In this document: piece by piece, positions 25,054 to 36,924 of the stretch
How the letters are laid out: each line of letters opens with the position of its first letter
How positions within the stretch are numbered: position 1 is the stretch's first letter
Source of the DNA: Piper betle
Taxonomy: Eukaryota > Streptophyta > Magnoliopsida > Piperales > Piperaceae
Direction of reading: 5' to 3'
Length of the DNA stretch: 64,000 bases
NCBI GenBank assembly: GCA_033002965.1
Contig: JAURVB010011001.1
Coordinates: forward strand, 1-64,000
The notes under the pieces: generated by a model
The model's database searches: none
Seen by the model: only the letters and a program-made list of their open reading frames with translations
Told to the model about the DNA's origin: nothing
Made by a program: the position numbers and the translations under genes

Positions 25054-28000
25054 AATCAAATAACCGATTTAAATGCTAATTTATAAAAAATATTATTTAC
25101 TTATTTAATCAAGATTATATTATTATTTTAATAACATTTAATAAGTAATTCTAAATATATATCATATTAAACAAATAAAAAAATATTATAAAATTATTAT
25201 AAGATTATGATAGTTGATATAAAATATAAATTTTATAACCTTCTTTTTTAAAACTTTGGTTTCTTAATCATATGTAGTTTGGTTTGCGTATTACCTTTGA
25301 AGAACGAATCAATTTACCTCAAAGCCGAAATGAAACCAAAATTTCAATTCTGTTTCCGTGGTTCTATAGACCTTGTAAAAAACAAAAGGAATCAAGTTAT
25401 TCTAACTTGGACAAAAAAATTATCCACGTTGCCTAAACGATTGAAATGAGAAGTTAAAAAGTCTCCAGTGTTTTAACGTAACTGAGAGGGGAGGTACGGT
25501 TGATATGCTTATGATAATAACTAAATATTTATAAACTAAGCCCAAACGGATAAACATCCACTTACACAATAAAAATGAGAAACAAAGCAAGGTTTTTTTT
25601 TCAAGGCGACAGAGAGCAAGGTTTAAACTTTGATTGATGTTTCCCTCGAATCACAACAATCCATAAAAAGATTACAATCAAACCTGGCGATATTAGGAAG
25701 ATGATACGGAAGAAAGCTGGCTGAATTGTTTTGCCAGGAATGGATGCATGAGGAGGACATCACATTTATATATTTACAACATAGCATAGCATATTGTGGT
25801 TACAACGTTGCAGCACATTTAAGATTACGATCAAATCATATGATAAACGAAAAGTCAAAATTAACTATTAAATCTTTTAATGCGACCAAACGAAGGAAAC
25901 CCAACAATTATATATCTGTTTGCTAGACAACATGCTTATTAGAAATAATTATAAACCGGCTTGTCTTCAAATGAAAATACACCAGCAAGGTTTAAATGTT
26001 TTAGTTGAAATCTACCTCAAATCATAACAATACTGACTCACTTTTCAAAAAAATCACAACAATAATGTCTCACTTTCAAGCATAAAATATATTCAATCAA
26101 ACCTTACGGTTGAAGTACAAAACAATTTCTTTTTGGAAACCCTCAACATATGTTCTGGTAGTTACTAAAAAAGCAGAAGTAAGTTGTAAGCTTTGGTCGA
26201 ATTCTTCCTCAAAGCACAATATTCATTCGTATCCAAGCAAAATCAAATAAATTAAATAAGAAACAATCAAAGCTGGTGATAGAAATAAAACCATTTTCTT
26301 TGAATACCCTAATAAAATCTTAATCTGATAATAATTACCTGAAAGAAAGGGACTGCTAGCCAGCCGTGGCCGAAACCTAGCTTGCCGAGACGGTGGCGGA
26401 TCGCAATGGAGGAGGTGCCTGCGTCTTGGGTGTTGCCTGGTTTTATAGATGGGGAAGATCTTATTGGAGAAGACCTACTACTAAGATAAATTTATGGGAA
26501 AAAGAGAGATGCCGTGTTCGGACTGATGATGATGACGCTCGTAGAAATTGATGTAATTTGTAATTTATTGGATTAGTGGCATACATTATAATATTTTCCA
26601 AAGTACATGAGCACATTTGTACTAAACCTACCTTCGCATGTGTTGTGTACCTTCCCCGATATTCTCTCCAACCGATGCCTTTACTTTGAGTTGTCAGTTT
26701 GTATCTCTAAAGTGTTAGAATCCCTGAGAAAATAAAAGTGGAAGTTTGAATCATTGGTAGCGTATCCTACTACCTTGGAAATGCAGAAAATAATGTTCTA
26801 CCATAGCTTTTACAAGGAAACTCTACCGAATTTTATTACATAAATCCAAGTTGTACCGGGCTAATTAAGTGTATAAACCAAGAATAATGTAATGAAATTT
26901 ATATGACATTTGCATCATTTAAATGCCCCACAACGCCCTAGATTTGCAAGTCATGTGTCATCAAAATCAATTCTTTAACCGAATGGAGAAAACAGGGCAC
27001 CAGTGACGAGTGACGAGTGACGAGTGACAACTTAGGATGGCAAGAAAAAAAGAAAATGGAGGTGAGAAGAAAAAGAAAAGAAACGAAAAAAATTAATTTT
27101 TCTATTATTTTCTCTCGTATATTCGGACAGAAAAAGAGAAAAAAAATTATATAGCATCATTCACATTTCCTTCTATTTTTTATGTCAAAAAAGCCAGGAA
27201 GGAGTTTAACATATTTTACAAACCAATTTCTTTTTCTCACATTTTTTTACAAAATGAAAAAAATGTGATAAAAAGTTTAGCTATCTCATAATCCAAAGAG
27301 AATTAGAGTCCTGTTCGGTTGACATAATAATGAAATTTTTATACTCATAATTCACAAAAAGATAGTCATGATATAAATATGAGATGTAAAATCTCTTTGC
27401 AAAAATTCTTCATTTATCTTGTGTTTGTTAGTAAATTTTATTGTAATGAAGCTTTTAAGGAGGACTACTTGGCATAAGTCTTGCATCTTACACAAAATAC
27501 TTCAAAATTCAATAACTTTTTAATTGAAGATCAATACTTTTAGCATTCTTTTAACATGAAATATATTCATAAAATTTACATTTCCTTTACACTAACAGGA
27601 GCTTAAGTAATTTTTAAATGTCATAAAAAACGGCTTAATGCCCTGTTTTCTTGTATTGAATGTCTTGGTTAGATCCGCTGTTTGGTATACATAGTAACAT
27701 CTTCCTTCGTATAAAGATACAAAGAGAGTTTAATTAGATCAGTTTGTTATTTTTTGTTGCATGTTTTGGGAAAATACTATGAATCACATAACGATGTTCA
27801 CTTCTGTTCTTAATTGAGAAACCGGATTCATAGTGTTATAACAATATTACCGTCCTAGAGAAAATTTCACTTTAAATCCTCGTACTGCCTTTACTCAGGG
27901 ATGAGGGGGTAATATATTACCAGTAAAAGTCATATTGCTCATGCAATGGGTTTATTGTGTAATAGAAAGTTTTCTCTTTTTTACTTTTTGACAGCTTATA

Positions 28001-28245
28001 ATGTGGTGGAAAGATAAGTACTTCTCAACAAACAAGTGATGAAATTATAATTGATCGTGAGTGAATATATATACAAAATTATAAAACAAAACACTCTCAA
28101 TAGTTATAAATTCCTTTGAGTTAGTTGGTTACTAGTTATTATTTTATTCATCACCACATATATGTACGTACTAGTCATATATAAACCAACACTAACATTT
28201 GTACATAGCAGGCTCATATTGACCAGAAGTTGGCTTATTAACTAT
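25054..28245. other. AT-rich intergenic DNA with degenerate tandem repeats
   Basis: No clear gene. About 25607-26290 holds three degenerate copies of a 200-300 bp unit (GCAAGGTTTAAA ... TCACAACAAT ... CAATCAAACCTGGCGATA). A 7-bp tandem repeat GTGACGA (nearly four units) is at 27003-27029. Confidence 0.45.
26339..26447 (-). promoter_or_regulatory. Possible promoter and non-coding first exon, minus strand
   Basis: On the minus strand a TATAAAA box (26447-26441) is followed by a GC-richer stretch without ATG that ends in a good donor, CAG|GTAATT, at 26339/26338. I found no downstream coding exon, so this may belong to a lost or unrecognised gene. Confidence 0.25.
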
Positions 28246-28247
28246 AA

Positions 28248-28518
28248 AAAGATGAAGCCTGCGTTAATGAGAGCTGAACATCTTGGATGTGTCCGATCAA
28301 CCTTCCCCTAAAAGACATCAGGTACCGGGGGACTCATTCCCAGAAGCGACGTGAGAACCATCTCAATCTCTGCTCCCTCGCCATCTCGTCAAGCTCATAT
28401 ACAGCAGAGTTGTCTCCATACCCAGAAAGTAGCACCTTGATTGAATAGCACATGCAGCAAGACCTATGGCTGAATATGACCACTGGGCTATCCTTAACCA
28501 GTTTCTATCACTCTCCAT
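28248..28518 (-). pseudogene. CC-type glutaredoxin (ROXY-like), decayed
   Basis: On the minus strand the frame after a 1-base shift reads SPVVIFS, then SCCMC (28459-28448), then SAVYELDEMAREQ, all hallmarks of plant CC-type glutaredoxins. The start ATG at 28518-28516 is out of frame with this, two further shifts follow, and the end is a LINAGFIFL-like tail instead of AGALWL. A TATA box (28690-28681, CCTATATAAA) remains about 165 bp upstream. It is clearly a relative of the intact gene at 36925-37236. Confidence 0.75.
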
Positions 28519-28985
28519 CCTTGAGCGTATGCATATATGAATGTATAGCAGACTTTGTAGAGGGGTGAGAGAGGGAGGCAAATAAAATGTGCATGATCAG
28601 AAGGGATGGAATATCAGATGATGATGTTTGTAAATTGTGAGTGAAGATTTTGATGCGAGTAGAAATGGATGCTTAGTGGGTTTATATAGGGCGTCACTGC
28701 GGGGAGATTGTCCACGGTGGTACCAAAGAAAGAACGGAAATTTTTAGCTTTCAAGATATTCTGATGTCGAAAGATATGTCGAAGTTATCAGCTATCACCC
28801 CTATAAATTCTAACATCTATGTAGTAGTACGCTCTCTTCGGACATCTAACTGAACATTTTCATCATAAATAAATCCTTGCGAGTACTTGGGATGAAGAAA
28901 TTATATTAGTGACAATTAGTTAAATCTTCATGAGAGATGAATCAAAAAATAAAATGACAACTCCGAAGAATTTGAACCTAATGAC
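28519..28985. other. Promoter region of the decayed glutaredoxin and flank
   Basis: Contains the minus-strand TATA box at 28690-28681; beyond it I see no gene. Confidence 0.4.
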
Positions 28986-29645
28986 AAAAGCATAGTTAGA
29001 GAAATCAGAATCGGTTTTCGAGAGAGTTACTGAATCGGATCGAATCAGTCTAAATCGGTTAAGAATCAGTTATATATAATAATTTAACAACTCATAACAT
29101 AAATATATAAAAGTTAGGTATTAAGGTCACTTTGATATTATTGTGTGTATTATATTTTATGATACTTTTTATATGTTTTTAGATTTTTTTAAATTATTTG
29201 GAATTAATTATTATTTTTGACTCGAGTCAGAGTCGAGTTAACTTTTAATTACAAGAATGCCATCCCCGATGTGCCCCGCTCCTTCACCCTAGCCGTTGCC
29301 GCTTCCGCCCTGCCCGCCGCTGCCTCCTGCTGGTCCCACCCCCCTTGCAGCTTTTGCCCGCCCGCTACTTGTCGTGACTGTCCCCTGCGCAGGTGGCGGC
29401 AGACCAACGAAGGGAGGGTGGAGGCAAGGGGTGACGACGGAGGGAGGGGGGCGGCAACAATCACAGGGGTCCGCGGGAAGGGGAGGAGGGCAATGCAAGA
29501 AGTATTTTCATTATCTTAAAATTTTAATTTTAATTTTGCCCATATATAAATAATTTATTTACTATCATATTAAATGTATTTTTGTTATTTACCCAAAAAA
29601 TCCGATTTGACGATAATTTCAAATCGGATTACTCCCCATCCGAGA
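28986..29645. mobile_element. GAATCGG-ended hAT-like element, copy 2
   Basis: Collinear with 24327-25045: CATAGTTAGAGAAATCAG start, CGAATCAGTCTAAATCGG, AATTTAACAACTCATAACA, the ACTTTTAATTACAAGAATGC box at about 29240-29259, a GC-rich block (29270-29490) and an ATCCGATTTGACGA end. The right boundary is not resolved. Confidence 0.55.
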
Positions 29646-30935
29646 GTAAAATTGGCCTTGTCAAGTGGACAAAAGTAAAAATACAAATAAACTGAAACAA
29701 GGTAATTAATGGCACCAACAGCGTCCATATAGTGCTCAAACATTCTGAAGTTCTGAACTATATATATTCTGAAACAAGGCACATCTGGTGAGTTGAGTAA
29801 AGAGGTAGAGTTTCTCCGGGTGCAATCAACTCTTATACGAAATTCCTGTTGACGAAGGAAAATGAAAGATCAAGTCAAGGTGGTCGGCAAGCTGCTATCT
29901 GAGCTTATTAGCCATGTTCGTGCGCGTACTTCGTACATTTACGTACCAACTAGTTGACGCTTGTGAAATGTTTATAGAAAACCGTAATATATTAACCGTG
30001 TTCTGATTGTTTCCTTCGACGTTAAATATATCGCATTTATTTATACCGCAATATTGAGAGATGAGAGTGGGAAGCTGTATATATACATATATGATCATAA
30101 GCATCCTTAATATATTCATGATAGACAATGTGCAATTTTTTTGCCGGGAATATAACTATACGCTTATACTTTTGCTTGGTATATATATATTTATAAATGT
30201 TTGGGTAGTATATATTTCTAATTCATACTGTACAAGGCTTGGCTCTTGCATTCTGTTATACGAATTAGCGCTGTCTGAAACAAAAGCGAGAAGTTTTCAA
30301 GGATAAAAAGTGAAATGTACTTATCTTGCAACGGAGGATAAGAAAAGGCTAAGGCGAATGAATGCAGTGCATTTTGTACGAAATGAAAGCTCCAGATGAT
30401 TCTCGATTGATTTGATCAAGCTTTGGGGTCGCTGGCTCGGAAGAGGCGGATGGGCCGTGGCTGTAAAAATCTCAAAGGCCATATACCACAAAACATGATC
30501 CAGAGCTTTCTCCCTCACGTCGTATATATCACTCATGTGTCGATCGAATCCCGGTTTAAAGTGGATGCTCCTAAACTTCCTTTTCCTCTCGAAATGCCGA
30601 TATAATGTGTGCTCCACTTTTTCTTCCTTTAAGATGATGTGTAATATACGATATTGTACGAGCACATCATCATATTCCACGTCACTACACCTGCCGATTG
30701 AGCTTGCCTCTATATTGGGACTTTGTGCTACGTACAGCAACCTCTCGCAAAAGTAGGGTTTATATTGCTTAAGTATTTTCAATTATTGCACAATACGTAT
30801 CTACATACTGATCATGAGCAATATATATATTGACCCATATTGAAGTTTTTCATGTATGTCAATGTATATATATATATACACAACCCATTATTTATCTCTG
30901 CTCTCAAACATGGCAATATTGATATATCATAGGTA
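29646..30935. other. Intergenic DNA without recognised genes
   Basis: An open frame of 153 codons on the minus strand (30321-30782) has no recognisable motif. Nothing else stands out up to the TA tract at 30936-30950. Confidence 0.4.
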
Positions 30936-30950
30936 ATATATATATATATA

Positions 30951-31613
30951 GGTGTGGGTGTGTACATGCGGCATAGCCTATGGCTATGCTGCAGTGTTTC
31001 AGCCGTTGGATCAAATCCAACGGCTGAAACATGCCCCCCACTTCCCTCTTCTTCGACGTAGCCGTTGGATTTAATCCAACGGCTGGATAAAAAATTTGCG
31101 TCACCGTCGCGACCGGCCGTTGCCGCGTGCGTGCCGACGCGTCGCCGCCACCCCGGCTGACGCGACGCCACCCCACCTGCCTCGCCCGTCGCCGCCCGCC
31201 GGGGGCGGCGACGAACCCTCGCGGCAGCGGGCAGCGGATCTAGCCGCCCCGCCTCTTCCCCTGACCGGCCGCGCCGTCGCTGGGCGACACCACCGCCACC
31301 CCGTCCCCGCCCGCCACCCCACCGCGCCCCCCTCGGCCCCCGCCGCGCTCCCCTCGGCCCCTGCGCCGCCACCCCGCTCGCGCCCCTGCTGCGCCCCGTC
31401 CCTCGCCCGCCACCCCGACGTGCCGCGCCCCTCATCCCCTATCGCCGCCGCCTCCGGCCGTCACCGTGGCCGGGCATCCTTCCCGCCCCTCCGCCGTCGC
31501 TCCTGCGGCGGCGCCGCCCCTTTTGATCTTGGCCGTTGGATGCTGATCCAACGGCCAAGATCAAACTCCAGCACAGCCAAGATGGCTGTGCTGGAGTACA
31601 GGAACCTTTTTCC
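30951..31613. mobile_element. Paired-hairpin, (TA)n-flanked element B
   Basis: Lies between TA tracts 30936-30950 and 31614-31639. The left end has two adjacent hairpins: stem 30968-30978/30982-30992 and a perfect 16-bp stem 30996-31011/31015-31030 containing GCCGTTGGAT; a third one of 12 bp is at 31060-31084. The right end has a perfect 19-bp stem 31523-31541/31546-31564 again with GCCGTTGGAT, then a perfect 14-bp stem 31565-31578/31584-31597. The interior is extremely GC-rich without credible coding sequence. Confidence 0.7.
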
Positions 31614-31639
31614 ATATATATATATATATATATATATAT

Positions 31640-32360
31640 GGAGACTATGGTGCGCTGCATGCATTTACAGCGCACCATACGCTGCATTGATGGGAGCCAT
31701 TTGATTTTGATCCAACGGCTCTCGTCGATTTCCTCACCCAATCTACTGTTGGACCCATCTGCCGGTCCGCCCGACCTGCCCGACCCACCCCTCCCGCCCC
31801 GCGACCGCCTCGCTCCACCACGCACCGCCGCCGCCCGCGCCGCGCTCCCCGTCCCCCAGCCGAGGCCCTCGGCCACCACCCCCTCCCCCACCCGGCTAGC
31901 GCCCGCCGCCGCGGCCCCTGCACCGCCAACCTCCCCTCCGCCACCACCCGATTCCGCGGCCCCTCTCCCCCCTCGACCCCCAACAGGGTCGGGCGCCCAC
32001 TGGGGGCGAGGGGGAGAGGGGCCGCGAAACTGGGCGGTGGCAGAGGGGGCGGCGCGGGATCAAGCGGTGGCGGAGGAGGGAGGTTGGCGGTGCAGGGTTC
32101 CGGCTCGGGGCAGGGGCCGCGACGGTGGGCACTGGCCGGACGGGGGAGGAGGGTGGTGGCCGAGGGCCTTGGCTGGGGCAGGGAGGGCGGTGCGCGGTGG
32201 GGCTAGGCGGTCGCGGGGCGGGAGGGGTGGGTCGGGCGGGCCAGCGAGCGGGTCCAACAATAGATGGGTGAGGAAATTGAGGAGAGCCGTTGGATAAAAA
32301 TCCAACGGCTCTCGTCAATGAGCATATGTACACTGCAAGCAGCGCACCATAGTCTTTTTT
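31640..32360. mobile_element. Paired-hairpin element A, almost complete inverted repeat
   Basis: The left arm (about 31641-31985) and the inverted right arm (about 32005-32358) match nearly throughout: GACTATGGTGCGCTGC, ATCCAACGGCTCTC, TTTCCTCACCCA, TGTTGGACCC, CCCGCCCCGCGACCGCCT and GCACCGCCAACCTCCC occur in order in both. Each end again has a GCGC-type hairpin (31647-31657/31668-31678) and a GCCGTTGGAT hairpin (right end GAGAGCCGTTGGAT/ATCCAACGGCTCTC). It lies between TA tracts 31614-31639 and about 32361-32380. Confidence 0.8.
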
Positions 32361-32390
32361 AATATATATATATATATATACACACATACA

Positions 32391-34548
32391 GGAATATTAC
32401 TATGCGTTGCCAACTAAGACAGCGCATAGGCAGCGTTAGAATGGTGGCCGTTGGATCGAAATCCAACGGCCACCATTCTTTCCATCAATTTCCCTCCCCA
32501 CTTCCCCACACCGCCGCCGCCCGCCAGCCACCGCCGCCCGTCAGCCGCCGCGCCCCCTGCCTGCAGCCCTCCCCCCACCTGCCCGGTTTCCCCCTGCCCC
32601 GTCCGCCGCGTCCCCCCGCCCGCAGCCTTCCCCCTGCCCCCTCCGCCGCCTCGCCCCCGCCCGCCCCCTGCTGCAGCCCTCCCCCCACCTGCCCTGTTTC
32701 GCCTACCCCCTTCGCCGCCTCACACCCACCCGCCCCCTATCCGGTTCCCCGCCCCCTGCCGCCTGCTTCGCCCCACCCCCGTAGCGGCCCCGCCCGCCCC
32801 TGCCCTATTTTTGCCACCCTCCCCAGCCGGCCGTTTCGCCCCCACCCCTACCGCCGCCCCGCCCGTCGACCAAGCTCCTCCCCGCCGTCTGCTGCCCTGG
32901 GCACCTCCACGCCGGCGTCACATGCTTCACCGCCGGCGGTGACGCGACAAAACACGGGGAAAGAAGAGCGATGACATTTTCGTAATAAAAATTTGACGCG
33001 CTCCTAACTTGAGTCAAATTTACGAAATAAAACTTAAAAATAAAATATAATAAAATAAAAATTTGACTTACTCTTGACTTAAGTCAATTTTATGAAATAA
33101 ATTTTTAAAATAAAATAACATAAAATAAAATTTTGATTCGCTCCTCGCTGACGCCGCTGCTTGCGACCACCTCCCTGCCGCCACCCACACCCTGCCCCCC
33201 GCCCCCCACACCCGCCGCCTCCGCCCCCACCGGCCCAGGCCCTGCCTCCTGCCGCCCCCTGCCCTCCTCCCCCCCCGCCCCGCCCGCGCCTGCCCCCTGC
33301 CCCCTTGCGTCGTCTCCTCAATCTCGACTAAAGTTAAATTAAAAAATATTATTTTATATTTTTAATTTATTTTACAATAATTTTTCATTTTTTTAAAAAA
33401 TACAAAACCATAAAATAAAATATTATAAAATAAAACTTGGCTCAATCACGATCTCGACTAGAGTCAAATTAATATTATTGAATAATTTTTTATAAAAATA
33501 ATTTCTTAATAAAAACTTAACTCGAGTCGGGATCAAGTCAATAATATGAAATAAATTTAAAAAATATAAAATAATTTTGTAATAAAAACCTGACTCGATC
33601 ATGTACGGGACCGAGTCAAGTTTTTATTACAAAATAACTTTATTACCGAATAAATTTTTATTACAAAATAAATTTTAAAAAATAAAATAATTCCGTAATA
33701 AATTATTTTAACTCGAGTCAGATTAAGTAAAATTTTATTACCAAAATACTCTCCCCTGTTTCTTCCTCATTTGTTTTGGCGCGCCACCCCTGCCGGCGGC
33801 AACACCGCTGGCCAACAATGTCGCCGCCTCGGGGCTAGATGGGCCTGCTGGGAAATGTGCGGCGCCGGTCTCGTGTGGGATGGAATAAAGTTTTTATTAC
33901 AAAATTATTTTATTTTTTAAAATTTATTTCTTAATATTGACTCGATCTCGTGCGATATCGAATCAATTATTTATTATAAAAAAATTATTTTTTAATTTAT
34001 TTCATAATATTAACTCGAGTCAAGGACCGAGCAAAGTTTTTATTACGATTTTACCCTCCCCTGTTCCCCCCGCTCTCTCTCACCGCGCCACCCCACCGTC
34101 GGCGGCCACCCGCGGGGGGCGGGGGGCGCGGTGGCCGACTGGGGCGGGGTCAGGGACGGGGCAGGGGCAAGGGAGGCCGGCGGTGGCAGGGGCAACGACG
34201 GGGCGAGGGAAGGGGTGGCCTGCGGGGCCGGGGCAGGGGCGACCGGCGGGATGGGGGCATGGGGCGCCGTCGGGTAGGGGAGGCCGGCAGGGGGCCGGTG
34301 GGACGAGGGCATAGGGCGACCGTTGGGCGGGGGCCGGGGGTGGGGGCAAGGGCGGGGCGGGGGTGGGGGCAGGGGCGGGCGGGGGCGGGGGCAAGGGAGG
34401 TCGGCAGGGGCAAAGGCGGAGTGGGTGGGTGGGTGGGGGGTGGGGGTGGGGGTGTGGTTTGATTGTGGGCTGTCAGATCAGGATCCGACGGCCGACGCCA
34501 GGTAACGCATTGAGCGCTGCCAAAATAGGGCAATGCATTGTAGCGCTG

Positions 34549-34549
<1 letters not shown>
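32391..34549. mobile_element. Paired-hairpin element C, larger composite
   Basis: The left end has a CTATGCGTTG/CAGCGCATAG stem followed by a perfect hairpin AATGGTGGCCGTTGGAT/ATCCAACGGCCACCATT. The right end has a diverged GCCGTCGGATC hairpin (about 34466-34490) and GCGCTGC motifs immediately before a 62-bp TA tract. The interior alternates GC-rich blocks (32480-32960, 33140-33310, 33770-33870, 34040-34450) with AT-rich blocks carrying ACTCGAGTCA-type motifs. It may be a nest of several insertions. Confidence 0.55.
33000..34045. repeat. Degenerate repeats with GACTCGAGTCAA motifs
   Basis: At least eight degenerate units combine a TTTTTATTACAAAATAA-like AT block with CTCGACT/ACTCGAGTC motifs (for example near 33070, 33440, 33520, 33610, 33710, 33940, 34015). 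The motif also ends the GC-rich blocks of both solo LTRs and of the GAATCGG elements. Confidence 0.5.

Positions 34550-34611
<62 letters not shown>
34550..34611. repeat. (TA)n microsatellite, about 31 units
   Basis: Pure TA dinucleotides immediately after element C. Confidence 0.95.
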
Positions 34612-34614
<3 letters not shown>

Positions 34615-35928
34615 ATGTAAGCAAAACCTTTTTAAGGCGGAAAATGTTCTTGAACATGACGGCATGCATGCAGGGATTAACTCGAAGCTGTATGATTAGA
34701 TATGAAGTTGGATATCTTCTGCATGCATGCGCGATGTGACAGATAGAATATATAGTGCTAGCTGGAGCTGGTTGATATCTATTGATGAGGTGGAAAACGT
34801 ATAAGAGCATCGTATATTTGCTAGTGGCTGGAAGGGAATGTCAACTTTAGCAGTACGGGAATAAAGGGGAATTGCAGCTCTGATCGTAGCATCACATGGA
34901 TTTGGCAACACAGGGTCTGTGCACAAACTGGCCTCAAATAAAAGCTACACACGCCCACCCCCTCCCCTTTTATCAAAAGGAAAAAAATCCTCTTCTATGC
35001 ACTTCCCAGTCATATTACAGTTTACAGCATCAAAGAATCATAGTAATAGCAAAAAGAGAACATTATCAAATCTGAAATAATTACCACATTATATTGGATC
35101 ATCTAGACATCTAATGAATATTGGTATACAGATTTGATGCTAAATTGCAAGACCCATCTGCGTTGACAAGACGTTGAACTTAAAATCAACGACCTTGGTT
35201 GGGATGGAAGAATATATCATGTGATATTGTAAAATAATAACTTGTAATCTCGAAGAGATCATTTTCGGAGGCATTTGATAAATGAAGGTTCGCCGACGCC
35301 TGCAATATGATGGGTAGATTCGATGTCTTTTTGAAGCGTGGGCTAGATGAGAGGACCACGTTTGGGTATCAAAGTGGGCTTCGCCATCAGAAAGATAGGC
35401 CCACCTTTTGCTAGGCAAATTGTGCAAGGATCCAATTGCCAACCTGGTTCCATGTTTCCCAAGATTGTGTACGGCAATTTCCTATTCAGATAAGAGAATC
35501 AGATATGTGTAGACTCGCAGCTACGAATGCACTTGTTTTTTGGTTGAAATTGATTTTGAGATAAAGTTTCTAGTTCTTTAGTGAGATAAAATAAGTATTG
35601 ATGCTGATATTTATCGCATTAATCTTTTTCCTATTACTTTTTTATCTATACATAATTCAAAAATTATAATTTGGACCTGTTGTACTCGTCTCTGTACAAA
35701 GTAGTGGAGTTGATTTGAAGCCGACACCAGAGTCGATTTGAAGTTGATTCTGTCATTTACCTTTGTTAATAACATAAATAATAGTGAATTAAATATAAAA
35801 TGATGTGAATTTAGGGTTTTAAGTATGTTTAGATATGAGAGTTATATGAAATCAATCATAAATTAATTTCAACTATACTTTGTGCATTTTTAGTTCTTAC
35901 AAGGCAAACTTTTATATATGTACCTAGC
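34612..35928. other. Intergenic DNA without recognised genes
   Basis: No convincing coding sequence, RNA gene or element ends seen. Confidence 0.4.
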
Positions 35929-36277
35929 TTAAGGTCTGTTTGGTTATCCTAAAATTTTATGGAATAAATGTAAAATTTTGGGGTTAAAATTTTTTTTCTT
36001 GAAATTCAATAAAAAGAAATTTTAATTTCAGTTTAAATATGTTTACATAAAAATTTTATAAAACAATATTTTCTTATAAAAAATAAAAGAAAGTGGAGGA
36101 AATTTTAAGAGACTATTGCACATGGGAATAAATATTTTATTTTTATCTTATTTTTACACTATCTAAACATATAATTTTTTTTAAATTTTCATGTCATTTC
36201 ATTTTTTGGCATTTCTATTTTTTATATAATTATTTTTTTCATTTATATTATTTTTATGTTAACAAAACGAACCTTTA
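35929..36277. mobile_element. Tourist/Harbinger-like MITE with TTA duplication
   Basis: 35932-36274 (343 bp) starts AGGTCTGTTTGGTTATCC and ends with the imperfect inverted copy GTTAACAAAACGAACCT. It is flanked by TTA on both sides (35929-35931, 36275-36277), the 3-bp duplication of PIF/Harbinger elements. The interior is AT-rich and non-coding. Confidence 0.6.
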
Positions 36278-36663
36278 AATGTTTAGACATATAGATTGCC
36301 AAGATCAAATTTCCCACAAGTGGATTTTGCATTGGTGACTAGCCACATGTCAAAATTCTTATTAAATTTAGCATAGCTATGGGATAGATATCTTGGTTAA
36401 ATTTAATAGCTTTTCATATGCAAACTAATGCTCTAAATTAAGCATATATTATAGGAACATAAATCCATTATAAGATCAAGTTGCAGCTTTGTTGTAAGCA
36501 GTCTAAGTACCTGCCCGTCATTTTTTACAACCTTGTTAATATAAATAAGGACTTGGATTCATCTCATAGTAGGGCTATTTTTGGAATTCAAAAAGATCTG
36601 AAGAACATTCCGTTGGGTGATTTCTTTCAATAAAAAACTGGCCCCTGGATCCCCAGCAGCAGC

Positions 36664-36670
36664 TATAAAT
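36664..36670 (+). promoter_or_regulatory. TATA box of the intact glutaredoxin
   Basis: TATAAAT, about 255 bp before the start codon, giving a 5' UTR of roughly 230 bp. Confidence 0.5.
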
Positions 36671-36924
36671 ATGCAATCTAGATTCGTTTTTCTCACCTCA
36701 AAAACCATCACAAATAACATCCAAGTCTGTTCTTACATACAAAAACCATTTATTTTCCCGCAACAGTCATCTCTAGACCATTCACATCCTCTCTTTTTGT
36801 GTGTATCTTGCAGCCCTTGTGAACCAAAAAACTATAGCATTTACGGACCCAGATTATATAGTTTGCATTTACCTCAAACCAAACTGCACTCAGAACTGGT
36901 TTCTTGATCAACCCATTCGGGGAA

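Noticed and set aside
30321..30782. 153-codon minus-strand frame
   Set aside because: No recognisable motif, domain or promoter, and no support beyond length in AT-balanced DNA.
31096..34665. Many long frames rich in Pro, Gly, Arg and (Tyr-Ile) repeats
   Set aside because: They come from GC-rich element interiors and TA microsatellites, overlap on both strands and mirror each other in the inverted repeat.
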